Below, in pieces: positions 51,277 to 61,660 of a stretch of DNA of 64,000 nt. The notes under the pieces are model-generated. The model did no database searches, was not told where the DNA came from, and worked only from the letters and a program-made list of their open reading frames with translations. The stretch is from an uncultured Flavobacteriales bacterium (GTDB lineage: Bacteria > Bacteroidota > Bacteroidia > Flavobacteriales > Crocinitomicaceae), in NCBI GenBank assembly GCA_946480815.1, contig CAMLLB010000017.1, forward strand, positions 14,244-78,243, read 5' to 3'. Made by a program: the position numbers and the translations under genes. Each line of letters begins with the position of its first letter. The stretch's first letter is position 1.

Positions 51277-52418
51277 TCTTCGGATCTTTCTCCTTTTTTG
51301 GAACCTTCGTAGATACTGTATTTTCTGAAAGAACACTCCAAATCACCGTTGAAGAGTTTGTATTTCTTATCCGGTTTTAAAGCTAAATATCTGAAACCTG
51401 CTTCGCTGGAAGAAATGACAAAGCAGGAATATCCCTGTAATTTATGTTTCATGATACTTCCCAGGGTTCCGTATAGTTCTTCCACATCCGTTTCCAGGCG
51501 TTCACCATACGGAGGATTCGTAATCAGAACAGCAGGACCTTCCGGGAACGGAAATTCATCCACCGCTGCGTTATGCACTTCCACGAATCTTCCGAAAGAA
51601 AATCCACGCAGGTTTCTTCTGGTCTTCATCACCATTTGAGAATCGATATCTCCACCTATCAGAGTGCATGGGAGTTCTTTCACTAATTTATTGGCTTTGG
51701 AATGAATTTCTTCCCACAGATCAGAATCAAAATTGGCCATGTTCTTGAATGCATAATGCGTCCGCTCGATATTCGAAGGAATTCCTGCTGCGAGCAATGC
51801 AGCTTCGATCAATATGGTTCCGGAACCACAAAACGGATCAATCAAAGTGGTTTTCTTGTCCCATTCGCTCATGCGCAAAAGCGCAGCTGCTACCACTTCA
51901 TTTAATGGCGCATCACCTGTCGATTGGCGGTAACCTCTTTGGAACAAAGGCAAACCACTCGTATTCACCGAAATCACTCCTTCGTTCTCACGAACATACA
52001 AATCAACCACGATTTGAGGCGATTTCACATTGATATCCGGTCTTTCGCCTTTCACATCCCTGAAATGATCTACAATCGCGTCTTTAATCAATAAAAACGG
52101 GAATTGAGAATGCTTGAAAATCGTAGAATTGACTGCCCCTTTTACTGCAAACGTCTTCTTCACATCAAACAGGGAAGACCAATTGATCTTCTTCGCTTCA
52201 TTGTACAGGTCTTTTTCCGTTTTGATCGTAAACTTGCGCAATTCCACTAAAACCGAAATCGCACAACGTACATGCAGGTTCAAAAAATAGATGTCTTTCC
52301 AGTCTCCTTCAATCTGAACCGCTCTATTCAGCTTCGTACTATCAGGAAAACCCAACTCTTTTAATTCATCAGCGAGTATATCCTCCAAACCGTAAAATGT
52401 TTTCAGTACAATTTTCAT
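51273..52418 (-). CDS. THUMP-domain class I RNA N2-guanine methyltransferase (RlmL/RlmK-N type)
   Basis: A 381-residue SAM-dependent RNA methyltransferase. The N-terminal THUMP domain (about 45-155) binds RNA. The Rossmann methyltransferase domain (about 160-370) has DPFCGSGTILIEAALLA (SAM binding), GGDIDSQMV, and the catalytic NPPYGERL motif typical of N2-guanine or N6-adenine methylation. It corresponds to the YpsC/RlmL N-terminal group, likely modifying 23S rRNA. It ends on TTAA (51273-51276), which is also the end of the 50233 gene. Confidence 0.9.
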   Translation of the reverse strand: MKIVLKTFYGLEDILADELKELGFPDSTKLNRAVQIEGDWKDIYFLNLHVRCAISVLVELRKFTIKTEKDLYNEAKKINWSSLFDVKKTFAVKGAVNSTIFKHSQFPFLLIKDAIVDHFRDVKGERPDINVKSPQIVVDLYVRENEGVISVNTSGLPLFQRGYRQSTGDAPLNEVVAAALLRMSEWDKKTTLIDPFCGSGTILIEAALLAAGIPSNIERTHYAFKNMANFDSDLWEEIHSKANKLVKELPCTLIGGDIDSQMVMKTRRNLRGFSFGRFVEVHNAAVDEFPFPEGPAVLITNPPYGERLETDVEELYGTLGSIMKHKLQGYSCFVISSSEAGFRYLALKPDKKYKLFNGDLECSFRKYSIYEGSKKGERSED

Positions 52419-52629
52419 AAAGCAAATTCAATATTTGAGAGTACAAAAGTAGCTATAATATTTTAACCGCGCCGGACGCAAGCCTTTGAGCTGTTTGGTA
52501 TGCACTGATCTCTAAACCAATTCAACCCGTTTATTCAGAAAATTGCAGGAGGTACAAAATTTCACATCCCTGCGTTTTTTGGTTTCTCAGAAATAAAGTA
52601 AAACTGGACGCGTTTAGGTAAAAAAAAAT

Positions 52630-52637
52630 TACTTTTG
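52630..52637 (+). promoter_or_regulatory. -7 box directly before the patatin gene
   Basis: TACTTTTG matches TAnnTTTG and lies 6 nt before ATG 52644, predicting a nearly leaderless mRNA. Confidence 0.45.
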
Positions 52638-52643
52638 ATTTTA

Positions 52644-54932
52644 ATGCAATTAGCAAAACGACTAACTATAATTTTACTTCTAAGTTTTGCCCCTTTATTC
52701 GTTCAATCACAGGGGATTGGAGTTGTATTGAGTGGTGGTGGAGCATCCGGTTTTGCGCATATTGGCGTGCTTAAAGCATTGGAAGAAAATAATATCCCGA
52801 TCAATTACATTACAGGAACATCATCCGGAGCATTGGTCGGTGCCATGTATGCAAGCGGTTATTCCCCTAAGGAAATCGAAGATTATGTATTGAGCAATAA
52901 ATTTCAGTTAATGTCCCAGGGAGCAATCGAACAACGTTATGAGTTCCTGCTTCGTGAAGACAATGAAAATGCTTCCGGAATCAGTTTTCCGTTTTCCCTG
53001 GACAGTATTTTCAATAAATCATTGCCAACAAATTTCATCCGGCCCGAGCTTTTGGATTTTGAAATGCTCCGATTGTTTGGGGCGAGCGGGGCTTCACGCT
53101 CTTACAATTTTGACAGTCTTTTTATTCCTTTTCGTTGTGTAGCCAGTGATATCGTCGCTAAAAAAGGCGTTGTATTTTCAAATGGACAATTAAACGAAGC
53201 AGTTAGAGCTTCCATGACCTTTCCTTTTTATGTAAATCCGATTCGTATCAACGGTGTTCTTTACTTTGACGGAGGACTTTACAACAACTTCCCCTCAGAT
53301 GTGATGTACAACAGTTTCCCGGTCGATTTCATTATCGGAAGCAATGTTTCTTACAATGCTGCTCCACCTACTGAAGATGATTTGATCAGTCAGCTAACCA
53401 ACATGCTGGTAACGCATACTTCTTTCAAAATTCCGTGTGAATCCGGAATCATCATTGAACCTAAATCGAACATCAGCACCTTTGATTTCGATGATGTAGA
53501 TGAAGCTATCGATGCCGGCTATGAATCGACACTTGCAATGATCGATAGTATCAAATTAATGGTTGATGCAAGAATATCGACCGAAGAATTAAACAAACGG
53601 AGAACCGAGTTCAAAGCATCCATTCAACCAATCGTTATTTCGGAAGTCAATACAACCAATAAATATGGTTTGGACGAGAGTTATGTGCGAAAATCTATTC
53701 TCAAAAATAAAAAAGCAGAAACCATTTCGGGAATGCGTTTCAAACGCCGATATTTCAGGACTTATGCTACCCCGCAAATCAAATACCTTTATCCAACCCT
53801 GGAGGCAAAAGCAGATTCGACTTATGCGTTGAACATCAAAGTGACCGAAGCAAAGCCATTCCGGATCGATTTGGGTGGGATTGTAAGTACCCGAGCCATC
53901 AATACCGGTTTTATTCAGCTCAATTATATGCGTTTGGACCGTTTTGCAAGTACGATCCAGGTTGGGGGCTACTTTGGGAAATTCTATAATTCGGGAAGGG
54001 CAAACATTGATTTACATTTTCCATCTTACTACCCTATTTCAGCAAGCTTTTACGGAGTCATTAATCGTTGGGATTATTTCAAGAGCTTCACTACGTTCTT
54101 TGATGACGAAAAGCCCTCATTCCTGGTACAAAATGAAGTATATGTAGGAGGTGGGGCCAAATTACCGTTATTTAACAATTCCAAATTTGCACTGGATTAC
54201 AGGCATTTTGAAACACAGGACCGTTATTATCAAAATTCTGATTTCACCAATAAAGATACTACAGATCAGACTATTTTGTACGGAAATTCCCTCATTCTTA
54301 CGTTGGAACACAATTCGTTAAACAGGAAACAATGGGCTTCAGCCGGAACACTTGCACAATTCAAAGCAATTTACAGCGCGGCAAAAGAACACAGCGTTTC
54401 AGGGTCCACTTCCATCGAAAATTACGATTACAGAAACGGGCACCACTGGTTCAATATCCGTGGTGAAATCCAGAGCTTCCCTTTAAGTACCCGGTATTTT
54501 TCTTTCGGTATTCACGGATTGGCAAGTATTACCAATCTTTCCTTACTGAAGAACTATACGGCAACGCTGTTGAACATGAATGCCTTCCAACCTCTGCCTG
54601 ACCTGCAAACTTATTTTTTCGCTGAATACCGTTCCCCACAGTATATCGGAGGTGGATTGAATATTATTTTTTCACTCCGAAAGAACATAGATATCCGGGT
54701 GGATGGATATTGGTACCAGCCATTTATTTCTATTGCCAACAATGATGATGGTACTTTCGGGTATTCAAAACCATTTAAAGGGGAATCCCAGGTAGCTTCA
54801 TTATCCGCAATTTATCATTCGCCTTTAGGTCCAATCAGAGCTTCATTGAATTATTTCCCGAAGCAAAAAAATCCATTGGCCTTCCAATTTACCTATGGTT
54901 TTATCATTTTTAATGAACGGGCATTCCGCTAA
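52644..54932 (+). CDS. Patatin-like phospholipase fused to an outer-membrane barrel
   Basis: A 762-residue exported protein: signal peptide (MQLAKRLTIILLLSFAPLFVQSQ), patatin domain (about 25-310) with oxyanion-hole GGGASGFAHIG, nucleophile GTSSG and catalytic DGG (YFDGGLYNNFP), then a POTRA-like segment (about 320-400) and a BamA/surface-antigen-like barrel (about 405-762) ending FQFTYGFIIFNERAFR. The domain order resembles PlpD-type (type Vd) autotransporters. It would act as a lipase or phospholipase at the outer membrane. ATG 52644 was chosen over TTG 52635 because the latter lies in the -7 box. Confidence 0.9.
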   Translation: MQLAKRLTIILLLSFAPLFVQSQGIGVVLSGGGASGFAHIGVLKALEENNIPINYITGTSSGALVGAMYASGYSPKEIEDYVLSNKFQLMSQGAIEQRYEFLLREDNENASGISFPFSLDSIFNKSLPTNFIRPELLDFEMLRLFGASGASRSYNFDSLFIPFRCVASDIVAKKGVVFSNGQLNEAVRASMTFPFYVNPIRINGVLYFDGGLYNNFPSDVMYNSFPVDFIIGSNVSYNAAPPTEDDLISQLTNMLVTHTSFKIPCESGIIIEPKSNISTFDFDDVDEAIDAGYESTLAMIDSIKLMVDARISTEELNKRRTEFKASIQPIVISEVNTTNKYGLDESYVRKSILKNKKAETISGMRFKRRYFRTYATPQIKYLYPTLEAKADSTYALNIKVTEAKPFRIDLGGIVSTRAINTGFIQLNYMRLDRFASTIQVGGYFGKFYNSGRANIDLHFPSYYPISASFYGVINRWDYFKSFTTFFDDEKPSFLVQNEVYVGGGAKLPLFNNSKFALDYRHFETQDRYYQNSDFTNKDTTDQTILYGNSLILTLEHNSLNRKQWASAGTLAQFKAIYSAAKEHSVSGSTSIENYDYRNGHHWFNIRGEIQSFPLSTRYFSFGIHGLASITNLSLLKNYTATLLNMNAFQPLPDLQTYFFAEYRSPQYIGGGLNIIFSLRKNIDIRVDGYWYQPFISIANNDDGTFGYSKPFKGESQVASLSAIYHSPLGPIRASLNYFPKQKNPLAFQFTYGFIIFNERAFR

Positions 54933-55105
54933 TTGAAAATGGACAATTAAAAAGTACAAGGAATAAGAATCGAATTACTGTCAGATCGAGTATTCCGCAT
55001 GTTGTTCCCGATACTATTTCCTTTCACTTCATTTCAGAAAAATAACCCGAAGCGACAAAGGCTCATTAACTTTTCAATTTTACCTTCAGAATTCTCACTT
55101 TCTGT

Positions 55106-55145
55106 TAACTTCGCACCAAATTCAATCTCTGACTATATTGTCAGA
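55106..55145 (+). promoter_or_regulatory. -7-like box and palindrome upstream of the VOC gene
   Basis: TAACTTCG (55106-55113) differs from TAnnTTTG at one base. TCTGAC-TATATT-GTCAGA (55128-55145) is a perfect 6-bp-arm palindrome in the leader, a possible operator or RNA hairpin. Confidence 0.4.
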
Positions 55146-55162
55146 ATGCAAAAAAGCAAAAA

Positions 55163-56230
55163 ATGGCAAAAATCATCTGTGGTATTCAGCAAATGGGAAT
55201 CGGTGTTCCTGATGTTCAATCGATTTGGCGTTGGTATAGAGAACACTTCGGTGTGGATGTACGAATTTTTGAAGAGGCGGCTGAAGCTCCTTTGATGACA
55301 CGCTATACCGGTGGAGTTGTTCATTCCAGAACCGCCACACTTGCTCTTTCCATGGAAAGTGGTGGTGGATTCGAGATCTGGCAGTTTACTTCCCGCCCGA
55401 CAGAAAAAAGCAAAGAACCGATCATTCTGGGTGATTTCGGTCTGTACGCCTGCCGGATCAAATCCAAAGATGTAAAAGCAACACATGCATTCCTTGTAAA
55501 GAAAGGTGCGAAAGTATTATCTGAGCCTCAGCAACTTCCTAACGGAAGTTATCACTTCCTGGTAGAAGATCCGAACGGAAATTTATTTGACATCGTAGAA
55601 GGGTCCGGGTGGTTCATGGACACCAAATTTGAAGGAAAAACGGGTGGAGTTGCCGGTACAATGATTGGCGTAAGTTCAATTGAAAAAGCATTACCGCTTT
55701 ACCAAACTATTTTAGGATACGACCAAATCGTTTATGATATAACAGATACTTTCGATGCTTTCAACCAGGTTCCGAACGGAAATCATAAAGTCAGAAGAGT
55801 GCTGTTGCAACATTCGGAAGATCGAAAAGGGCCTTTTGCCAAATTACTTGGTCCTACACAGATTGAATTAATTCAGGCAGTTGATCGTACGGATTCCAAA
55901 TCCATTTTCAAAGACCGCTTCTGGGGAGACTGGGGATTCATTCATTTGTGTTTCGATGTTCAGGGAATGGACGATTTACAAAAAGAATGTGAACAATTAG
56001 GCTTCCCATTCACTGTGGATTCCGGAAAAACATTCGACATGGGAGAAGCAGGCGGAAGATTCAGTTACATTGAAGATCCGGATGGCACCTGGATCGAATT
56101 TGTTGAAACGCATAAGGTTCCGGTCATGAAAAAACTGGGCTGGTATATTCACCTGAAGAATAAAAAGCCGGGAGCGTTTTTACCCAACTGGATGCTTAGA
56201 GCCATGAGATTCAATCGTGTAAAAGATTGA
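55163..56230 (+). CDS. Two-domain VOC (glyoxalase/HPPD-fold) protein
   Basis: A 355-residue cytoplasmic protein with two tandem vicinal-oxygen-chelate domains (about 5-150 and 160-320). In the second, His261 (WGFIHLCFDV) and Glu312 (WIEFVE) fit metal ligands; the first expected His (GVSSIEKA) is missing. The layout resembles 4-hydroxyphenylpyruvate dioxygenase and related dioxygenases, but it lacks the conserved C-terminal HPPD signature as far as I can see, so the substrate is unknown. Single-gene unit with its own upstream palindrome. Confidence 0.72.
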   Translation: MAKIICGIQQMGIGVPDVQSIWRWYREHFGVDVRIFEEAAEAPLMTRYTGGVVHSRTATLALSMESGGGFEIWQFTSRPTEKSKEPIILGDFGLYACRIKSKDVKATHAFLVKKGAKVLSEPQQLPNGSYHFLVEDPNGNLFDIVEGSGWFMDTKFEGKTGGVAGTMIGVSSIEKALPLYQTILGYDQIVYDITDTFDAFNQVPNGNHKVRRVLLQHSEDRKGPFAKLLGPTQIELIQAVDRTDSKSIFKDRFWGDWGFIHLCFDVQGMDDLQKECEQLGFPFTVDSGKTFDMGEAGGRFSYIEDPDGTWIEFVETHKVPVMKKLGWYIHLKNKKPGAFLPNWMLRAMRFNRVKD

Positions 56231-56283
56231 TTTAACAGTAGCTTCTGTTGATTTTAATCGTTTTATACTATCAATTTAAATTG

Positions 56284-56291
56284 TACTTTTG
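56284..56291 (+). promoter_or_regulatory. -7 box of the 56310 lipoprotein gene
   Basis: TACTTTTG matches TAnnTTTG, 18 nt before ATG 56310. It overlaps a TTG that would otherwise extend the frame. Confidence 0.5.
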
Positions 56292-56309
56292 AGACAAATT
56301 GTATATACT

Positions 56310-57476
56310 ATGAAATTTCTCCAATTTTCACTTTTTTCCTTCGTTCTGGCTTCTTTGGTATTGATCGTTTCATGTGAGGACGATATCGATTTTGCCGGAG
56401 ACCACGTAGAAACTCCTGTTCTATTTGGATTATTGGATAAAAACGACTCCTTACATTACGTAAAACTCACCCGCACTTTCGGAGGATCAAACAACGCATT
56501 GGAGGTTGCTCTAATTGAAGATTCAAATTATTACCAGGATGTAGAGATCAAAATAGAAGAATGGGCAGCTTTACCTCCTAATAACGTTTTTACAAAAGTA
56601 AGAACGTGGACTTTGCAAGATACTGTATTAACCAACAAAGTTCCGGGTGCTTTCTATAGCCCGAACCAAAAAGTCTATTATTTCAAAACGGAAAGTTTCA
56701 ATATAGCAAACCCACCGGCTGTCGGAGATGCGAACTTAAATGTTGCATTAAAAGACGAGGCAACTTACCGATTAACGGCAACTATCAACGGAGGACAAAT
56801 TGTTGTGAACGGTGAAACTCAACTGGTAGGAAGCATGGCTATTACGCAACCTTCAGCAGCGGGAGCTTTTTCATTTGTTAAAACAGTAAACGGTATTAAA
56901 CAATATAACTCCCTAAGTTTGAAAGCAAATACCGGAAATGCAAAAGTGATCGACGCACGTATCCAATTCTTTTTCAACGAGTATTTTAACGGTGTTCCTG
57001 TACAAAAATCATTCATCTGGAAAGTTGGAGAGTTGAACGGGGATGAAATTTCAGGTTCTACAGCTAGTTTTGTTGCAGGGGGGGAAACATTCTATACATT
57101 GGTAAAACAAAATTGTACCAATGATCCAACGATTACCAAACGTGAGATGACCTCCATACGCTTACTTATGACAGGAGGTTCGGAAGATTTGAGTAAATAT
57201 ATCCTGGTAAACCAACCGAGCTCTTCGCTGGCACAAAATAAACCTACGTTTACCAATTTGTCACGATCAGATGGTGGGCCGGTTATCGGGTTATTCTCTT
57301 CCCGAATGACAAACAAGCAGGATAAAGCTAAATTCAATCCGTCGTTACCGAACCAACGTGCATTGGATTATTTATCATTGAAAGAATTGTGCAGCGGACC
57401 GATTACAGGATTGTTATTGTTCTGCAGTGATAACCCGATTGATGTAAATAACGGTGAGTCCTGGGCTTGTCAATAA
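56310..57476 (+). CDS. Lipoprotein of unknown function
   Basis: A 388-residue lipoprotein with start MKFLQFSLFSFVLASLVLIVSC, the Cys at residue 22 followed by acidic EDD. The mature part begins with a domain of the type ETPVLFGLLDKNDSLHYVKLTRTFGGSNNALEVALIEDS, which I recall from many Bacteroidota lipoproteins of unnamed function (sometimes DUF4249-like; not certain). The rest is beta-rich, ending in a conserved-looking LSLKELCSGPITGLLLFCSDN with paired Cys. Monocistronic, with its own -7 box and terminator. Confidence 0.65.
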   Translation: MKFLQFSLFSFVLASLVLIVSCEDDIDFAGDHVETPVLFGLLDKNDSLHYVKLTRTFGGSNNALEVALIEDSNYYQDVEIKIEEWAALPPNNVFTKVRTWTLQDTVLTNKVPGAFYSPNQKVYYFKTESFNIANPPAVGDANLNVALKDEATYRLTATINGGQIVVNGETQLVGSMAITQPSAAGAFSFVKTVNGIKQYNSLSLKANTGNAKVIDARIQFFFNEYFNGVPVQKSFIWKVGELNGDEISGSTASFVAGGETFYTLVKQNCTNDPTITKREMTSIRLLMTGGSEDLSKYILVNQPSSSLAQNKPTFTNLSRSDGGPVIGLFSSRMTNKQDKAKFNPSLPNQRALDYLSLKELCSGPITGLLLFCSDNPIDVNNGESWACQ

Positions 57477-57496
57477 AATATTAAACTGAAACATAG

Positions 57497-57535
57497 AAAA
57501 TCCCGTTTTATCAACTGATAGGCGGGATTTTTCTT
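57497..57535 (+). terminator. Terminator of the 56310 gene
   Basis: AAAATCCCG (57497-57505) pairs with CGGGATTTT (57523-57531). The loop contains TATCA-ACT-GATA, which extends the structure. A T-rich tail follows. Confidence 0.85.
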
Positions 57536-57650
57536 TTTGTAACAATTCTTTGGGATAAGAGTCCGCCGAGACGGATCTTCCCTTTACTATGGTAACTATA
57601 GCTGTTTACATTTACAGAACTCATAAGTGCATTTTTTGCTTTTAGTTCAC

Positions 57651-57658
57651 TAAATTTG
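57651..57658 (+). promoter_or_regulatory. -7 box four bases before the priA ATG
   Basis: TAAATTTG matches TAnnTTTG; only TTCC separates it from ATG 57663, predicting a leaderless mRNA. Confidence 0.5.
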
Positions 57659-57662
57659 TTCC

Positions 57663-60146
57663 ATGAGCGAACGTATTACTCTTTTCGTTGACGTCATCTT
57701 ACCCATCCCATTAAGCCAGGAATTTACTTACAGAGTTCCTTTCGAAATGAATGACTTTATTCAGGAGTACCTTCGCGTCATTGTTCCTTTCGGAAAAGGA
57801 AAATTATACACCGGGATTATTACAAAAATTCACCGGGAAGCTCCGCGTTTATACCAGGCAAAGTACATTGAGCATATTCTGGACGAAACACCTCTGATTA
57901 CCAAAAAACAATTTTCGTTCTGGAAATGGATGTCCGAGTATTACATGGCACCAATCGGGGATGTTATGAATGCAGCCCTTCCTGCTAATTTCAAATTGGC
58001 AAGCGAAACAAAAATTGTCATACATCCGGATTTTGACGGCGAAAGCTCCCGATTAAGTGATAGAGAATACCTCGTAATTGAAGCACTTCAAATCAAAGAA
58101 ACACTTGATTTGAAAGAGATTTCGGAGATTATAGGAATCAAAACCATCCAGCCGCTTATCAAGACCCTACTTGAAAAGAACATTGTTCTGACTCTGGAAG
58201 AAATTTCCAATAAATTTTCCCCAAAAACCGGACTCTTTATTGTTCTTCATGAAAATTACCGTTCGGATGCCGTTCTAAACGAATTATTCGAACAACTTGC
58301 TCAGAAAAAGACAACACAAAAACAAGAACAGGTTCTTTTAAAAATACTTCAATTAGGTGGGGTCCACGAAGGAGAAGTCACACCGATCCTCCGAAAATCA
58401 CTGGAAGATCAAGGATGTTCACTATCTGCAATAAATACACTTGAAAAACAAGGAGTTTTGCGCACTGAGCGTCTTGAAATATCCCGGATCAATGCTGCAG
58501 ACCAAAGTAAATTTGCATTTCCGGATCTCAGTCCGGCCCAATCAAAAGCATTCCAGGAAATCGAAGCTGCTTTCGGGGAAAAAGAGACTGTTTTATTACA
58601 AGGAATTACCGGGTCCGGAAAAACAGAGATCTACATTGAATTGATCCGAAAAGTATTGGATCAGGGAAAACAAGTTTTATTTCTTGTTCCTGAAATTGCA
58701 TTAACAACCCAGCTGATCCAACGCTTGTCGGCATACTTTGGCGAAAAAATAGGTGTCTACCATTCCAAATTCAATTCCAATGAACGGGTAGAGATCTGGA
58801 ATAAAGTACTTCAAAATGATCCGAAGCAATTCCGATTGGTGGTTGGTGCACGTTCTTCCATATTCCTGCCTTTCCAGGACCTCGGATTGGTAATCGTGGA
58901 TGAAGAACATGAATCTTCCTATAAACAGCACGATCCGTCCCCACGATACAATGCGCGGGACATGGCCATCGTTTTGGCTTTTTTCTTCAAAACGAAAACA
59001 TTACTTGGTTCGGCAACCCCTTCAATTGAAAGTTTTCAGAATACACGAGACGGGAAATACGGGCATGTATTATTAACCGAACGGTTTTCCCAGGTTCAGC
59101 TCCCTGAGATTTTGTGGGCAGACATGAAAGAAGAACGCAGGCAAAAAAGTTTAAACGGACATTTTTCCAAATTCTTGCTGGACCACATTATCGAAACATT
59201 AAACAATCAGGAACAGGTCATCCTTTTCCAGAACAGGAGAGGTTATACTCCTATCTGGACTTGTGAAATCTGTGGTTTCAGCCCGAATTGCATCAATTGC
59301 GATACCACTTTAAATTACCATAAGCATTCAAACCTGTTAAAATGCCACCATTGCAGTTATCAAACACATCCGATCGGTACTTGCCCGGCTTGTGGAAGTA
59401 ACCGCTTGAAAATGCTGGGATTCGGAACAGAAAAAATTGAAGATGATCTTTCCCTGATCCTTCCGGATGTTCGAATCGGGAGAATGGACCTGGATACTAC
59501 TCGTAACAAAAACAGTCACCTCGAATTGATCCAGGCATTTGAAAAACGTGAGATCGATGTATTAATCGGAACCCAAATGGTCGCAAAAGGACTGGATTTC
59601 GATCACGTAGGACTTGTTGGAATCCTGGATGCCGATTTAATGCTCAATAAAACAGATTTCAGAGCATTTGAACGTGCTTTTCAATTAATGACACAGGTTG
59701 CAGGGAGATCGGGCAGGAGAAACAAACGCGGTAAAGTAATTATCCAAACAGGAAATCCGGACCATTGGGTGATTCAAAAAGTGATGGAACACGATTACGA
59801 TTCCTTTGCAATTAACGAGGTAGTTGAGCGCCGTAATTACCATTACCCGCCATTCTATAAATTGATTCGTTTTACACTAAAACACCGCGACCGTGATTTA
59901 GTTCAGACAGGTGCACACCATTTCGCAAAATTGCTGAAAGAACAATTCCACGAACGTGTTTTAGGTCCTGAATCCCCGGTTATAGCGAGGATCCAGAACT
60001 TTTATTTGAAAGAAATTGTTTTAAAAATTGAGCAGGATGCTCCACAAAAGAAAGTAAAGGAACGCTTACATGAGCTGACGGATCAATTTTTCAGCGTTCC
60101 CCATTTCAAACCTATTCGACTGATTGCTGATGTAGATCCCGCTTAA
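57663..60146 (+). CDS. priA: Primosomal protein N' (replication restart helicase)
   Basis: An 827-residue 3'-5' DNA helicase that rebuilds replication forks at stalled or recombination sites. The N-terminal DNA-binding domain (about 1-200) contains [21 protein letters not shown]. The helicase core begins near 300: Walker [26 protein letters not shown] (DEAH box), and [12 protein letters not shown]. Eight cysteines in [19 protein letters not shown] and CHHCSY...CPACGS form the two zinc sites. The C-terminal helicase lobe has [15 protein letters not shown] and TQVAGRSGR. Complete. Its stop TAA shares TTAA with the convergent rpoD gene. Confidence 0.96.
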   Translation: MSERITLFVDVILPIPLSQEFTYRVPFEMNDFIQEYLRVIVPFGKGKLYTGIITKIHREAPRLYQAKYIEHILDETPLITKKQFSFWKWMSEYYMAPIGDVMNAALPANFKLASETKIVIHPDFDGESSRLSDREYLVIEALQIKETLDLKEISEIIGIKTIQPLIKTLLEKNIVLTLEEISNKFSPKTGLFIVLHENYRSDAVLNELFEQLAQKKTTQKQEQVLLKILQLGGVHEGEVTPILRKSLEDQGCSLSAINTLEKQGVLRTERLEISRINAADQSKFAFPDLSPAQSKAFQEIEAAFGEKETVLLQGITGSGKTEIYIELIRKVLDQGKQVLFLVPEIALTTQLIQRLSAYFGEKIGVYHSKFNSNERVEIWNKVLQNDPKQFRLVVGARSSIFLPFQDLGLVIVDEEHESSYKQHDPSPRYNARDMAIVLAFFFKTKTLLGSATPSIESFQNTRDGKYGHVLLTERFSQVQLPEILWADMKEERRQKSLNGHFSKFLLDHIIETLNNQEQVILFQNRRGYTPIWTCEICGFSPNCINCDTTLNYHKHSNLLKCHHCSYQTHPIGTCPACGSNRLKMLGFGTEKIEDDLSLILPDVRIGRMDLDTTRNKNSHLELIQAFEKREIDVLIGTQMVAKGLDFDHVGLVGILDADLMLNKTDFRAFERAFQLMTQVAGRSGRRNKRGKVIIQTGNPDHWVIQKVMEHDYDSFAINEVVERRNYHYPPFYKLIRFTLKHRDRDLVQTGAHHFAKLLKEQFHERVLGPESPVIARIQNFYLKEIVLKIEQDAPQKKVKERLHELTDQFFSVPHFKPIRLIADVDPA

Positions 60147-61012
60147 CCAAGGTATGATTTAAGCATCCGGCTTCGGGATGTGTGCTTCAGGCGTCGAATC
60201 GCTTTTTCTTTTATTTGTCTTACACGCTCTCTTGTCAGATCGAACAAATCTCCGATCTCTTCCAAAGTAAGCGGATGTTTTCCGTTTAATCCGTAATAAA
60301 GCCTTACTACGTCCCCTTCTCTTCCTGACAAGGATGAAAGCGAACGCTCAATTTCCTTTCGCAAAGACTCTTTGGTGAGTTCATTCTCCGGGCTTGGAAG
60401 TGAATCGTTCGGCAAAACGTCGTACATACTGGATGAGCTTTCATCACCATCTACCAAAGGTGCATCCATTGATAGGTGTCTTGCTGTATTAGCCAGCGAC
60501 TGACGTACATCTTCCACAGAACATTCCAGGTATTCAGCCAGTTCATCCGCTGAAGGCGGACGCTCATAAAGCTGTTCCAATTCGCTGTAAGCTCTGTTTA
60601 TTTTATTAATTGTTCCGATTTTGTTTAATGGAAGCCGTACAATACGTGCCTGCTCTGCGAGAGCCTGCAAGATTGATTGACGAATCCACCAAACTGCATA
60701 GGAAATAAATTTAAATCCTCTGGTTTCATCAAATCGCTCAGCTGCTTTGATCAAACCTAAATTTCCTTCATTGATTAAATCAGGAAGGGATAATCCTTGA
60801 TTTTGGTACTGTTTTGAAACAGATACCACGAATCTTAAATTAGCTTTTGTTAAACGTTCCAACGCCCTCTTGTCCCCTGCTTTTATACGCTTAGCCAATT
60901 CTACCTCTTCGTCGGCAGTAATTAATTCAACGCGACCAATTTCCTGAAGGTATTTATCGAGAGAGGCCGTCTCCCGATTTGTAACTTGCTTTACAATCTT
61001 TAACTGTCTCAT
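60143..61012 (-). CDS. rpoD: RNA polymerase primary sigma factor, Bacteroidota type
   Basis: A 289-residue sigma-70 factor, much shorter than E. coli RpoD because region 1.1 and the non-conserved insert are absent, as in other Bacteroidota. Region 1.2 ([26 protein letters not shown]), 2.1-2.4 ([57 protein letters not shown]), 3 ([10 protein letters not shown]) and 4.2 ([28 protein letters not shown]) are intact. Bacteroidota primary sigma recognises the TAnnTTTG -7 element seen repeatedly in this window. It is convergent with priA. Confidence 0.96.
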   Translation of the reverse strand: MRQLKIVKQVTNRETASLDKYLQEIGRVELITADEEVELAKRIKAGDKRALERLTKANLRFVVSVSKQYQNQGLSLPDLINEGNLGLIKAAERFDETRGFKFISYAVWWIRQSILQALAEQARIVRLPLNKIGTINKINRAYSELEQLYERPPSADELAEYLECSVEDVRQSLANTARHLSMDAPLVDGDESSSSMYDVLPNDSLPSPENELTKESLRKEIERSLSSLSGREGDVVRLYYGLNGKHPLTLEEIGDLFDLTRERVRQIKEKAIRRLKHTSRSRMLKSYLG

Positions 61013-61164
61013 GGTCTTTACTATTGATTTACATGAATATAACGATTATAAGATACACATAGTTGTGTTCGTTGGAATCAAAAAATGTTAAATGAATAAA
61101 CGGTTTGTTTAAACTAACAAAATGTGTGAATCAACGAAGATTTCGGATAATCAGGTTAAAAAAG

Positions 61165-61172
61165 TAACTTTG
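61165..61172 (+). promoter_or_regulatory. -7 box of the phosphatase/methyltransferase pair
   Basis: TAACTTTG matches TAnnTTTG, 20 nt before ATG 61193; TTTCG near 61141 is a weak -33 candidate. Confidence 0.55.
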
Positions 61173-61192
61173 TGCCCAAATAAGAGCAATTT

Positions 61193-61660
61193 ATGCGTGT
61201 TTTAATGGTTTGTTTGGGGAATATTTGCCGATCCCCAATGGCCGACGGCTGGCTAAGGCATAAGGTGAAATTACATGATCTATCAATTGAAGTTGATTCT
61301 GCGGGGACAGCCAATTATCATGTGGGTGAAAAACCGGACCACCGGATGAGAAGACTTTCGTTGGAATACGGAGTTTCCATTGATGAATTGCGTGCACGTC
61401 AATTTTCCGTAGCTGATTTCGATAATTATGATGTTATCTTTGCCATGGATAAAAGTAATGAAAAGAACATTTTGCGTTTAGCCAGAAATGAGCAGGATAA
61501 ACAAAAAGTGAGACTTTTCCTGAATGAATTATACCCGGACCAGGATCTGGAAGTACCGGATCCGTATTATGGAACGGAACTAAATTTCAAGGAGGTAATC
61601 GAATTACTGGACCAGGCAACAAATGCATTTTTAAAGAACAATCAATTAATCGAAAAGTAA
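61193..61660 (+). CDS. Low-molecular-weight protein-tyrosine phosphatase
   Basis: A 155-residue cysteine phosphatase. The signature CX5R loop is CLGNICRS (nucleophile Cys7, Arg13) and the general acid is Asp123 in VPDPYYG. The segments SAGTANYHVGEKPDHRMRRL and YDVIFAMDKSNEKNIL are typical. It dephosphorylates tyrosine (and possibly arginine) residues; the target is unknown. Its stop overlaps the next start (TAATG), so it is coupled to the RsmI-like gene. Confidence 0.93.
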   Translation: MRVLMVCLGNICRSPMADGWLRHKVKLHDLSIEVDSAGTANYHVGEKPDHRMRRLSLEYGVSIDELRARQFSVADFDNYDVIFAMDKSNEKNILRLARNEQDKQKVRLFLNELYPDQDLEVPDPYYGTELNFKEVIELLDQATNAFLKNNQLIEK

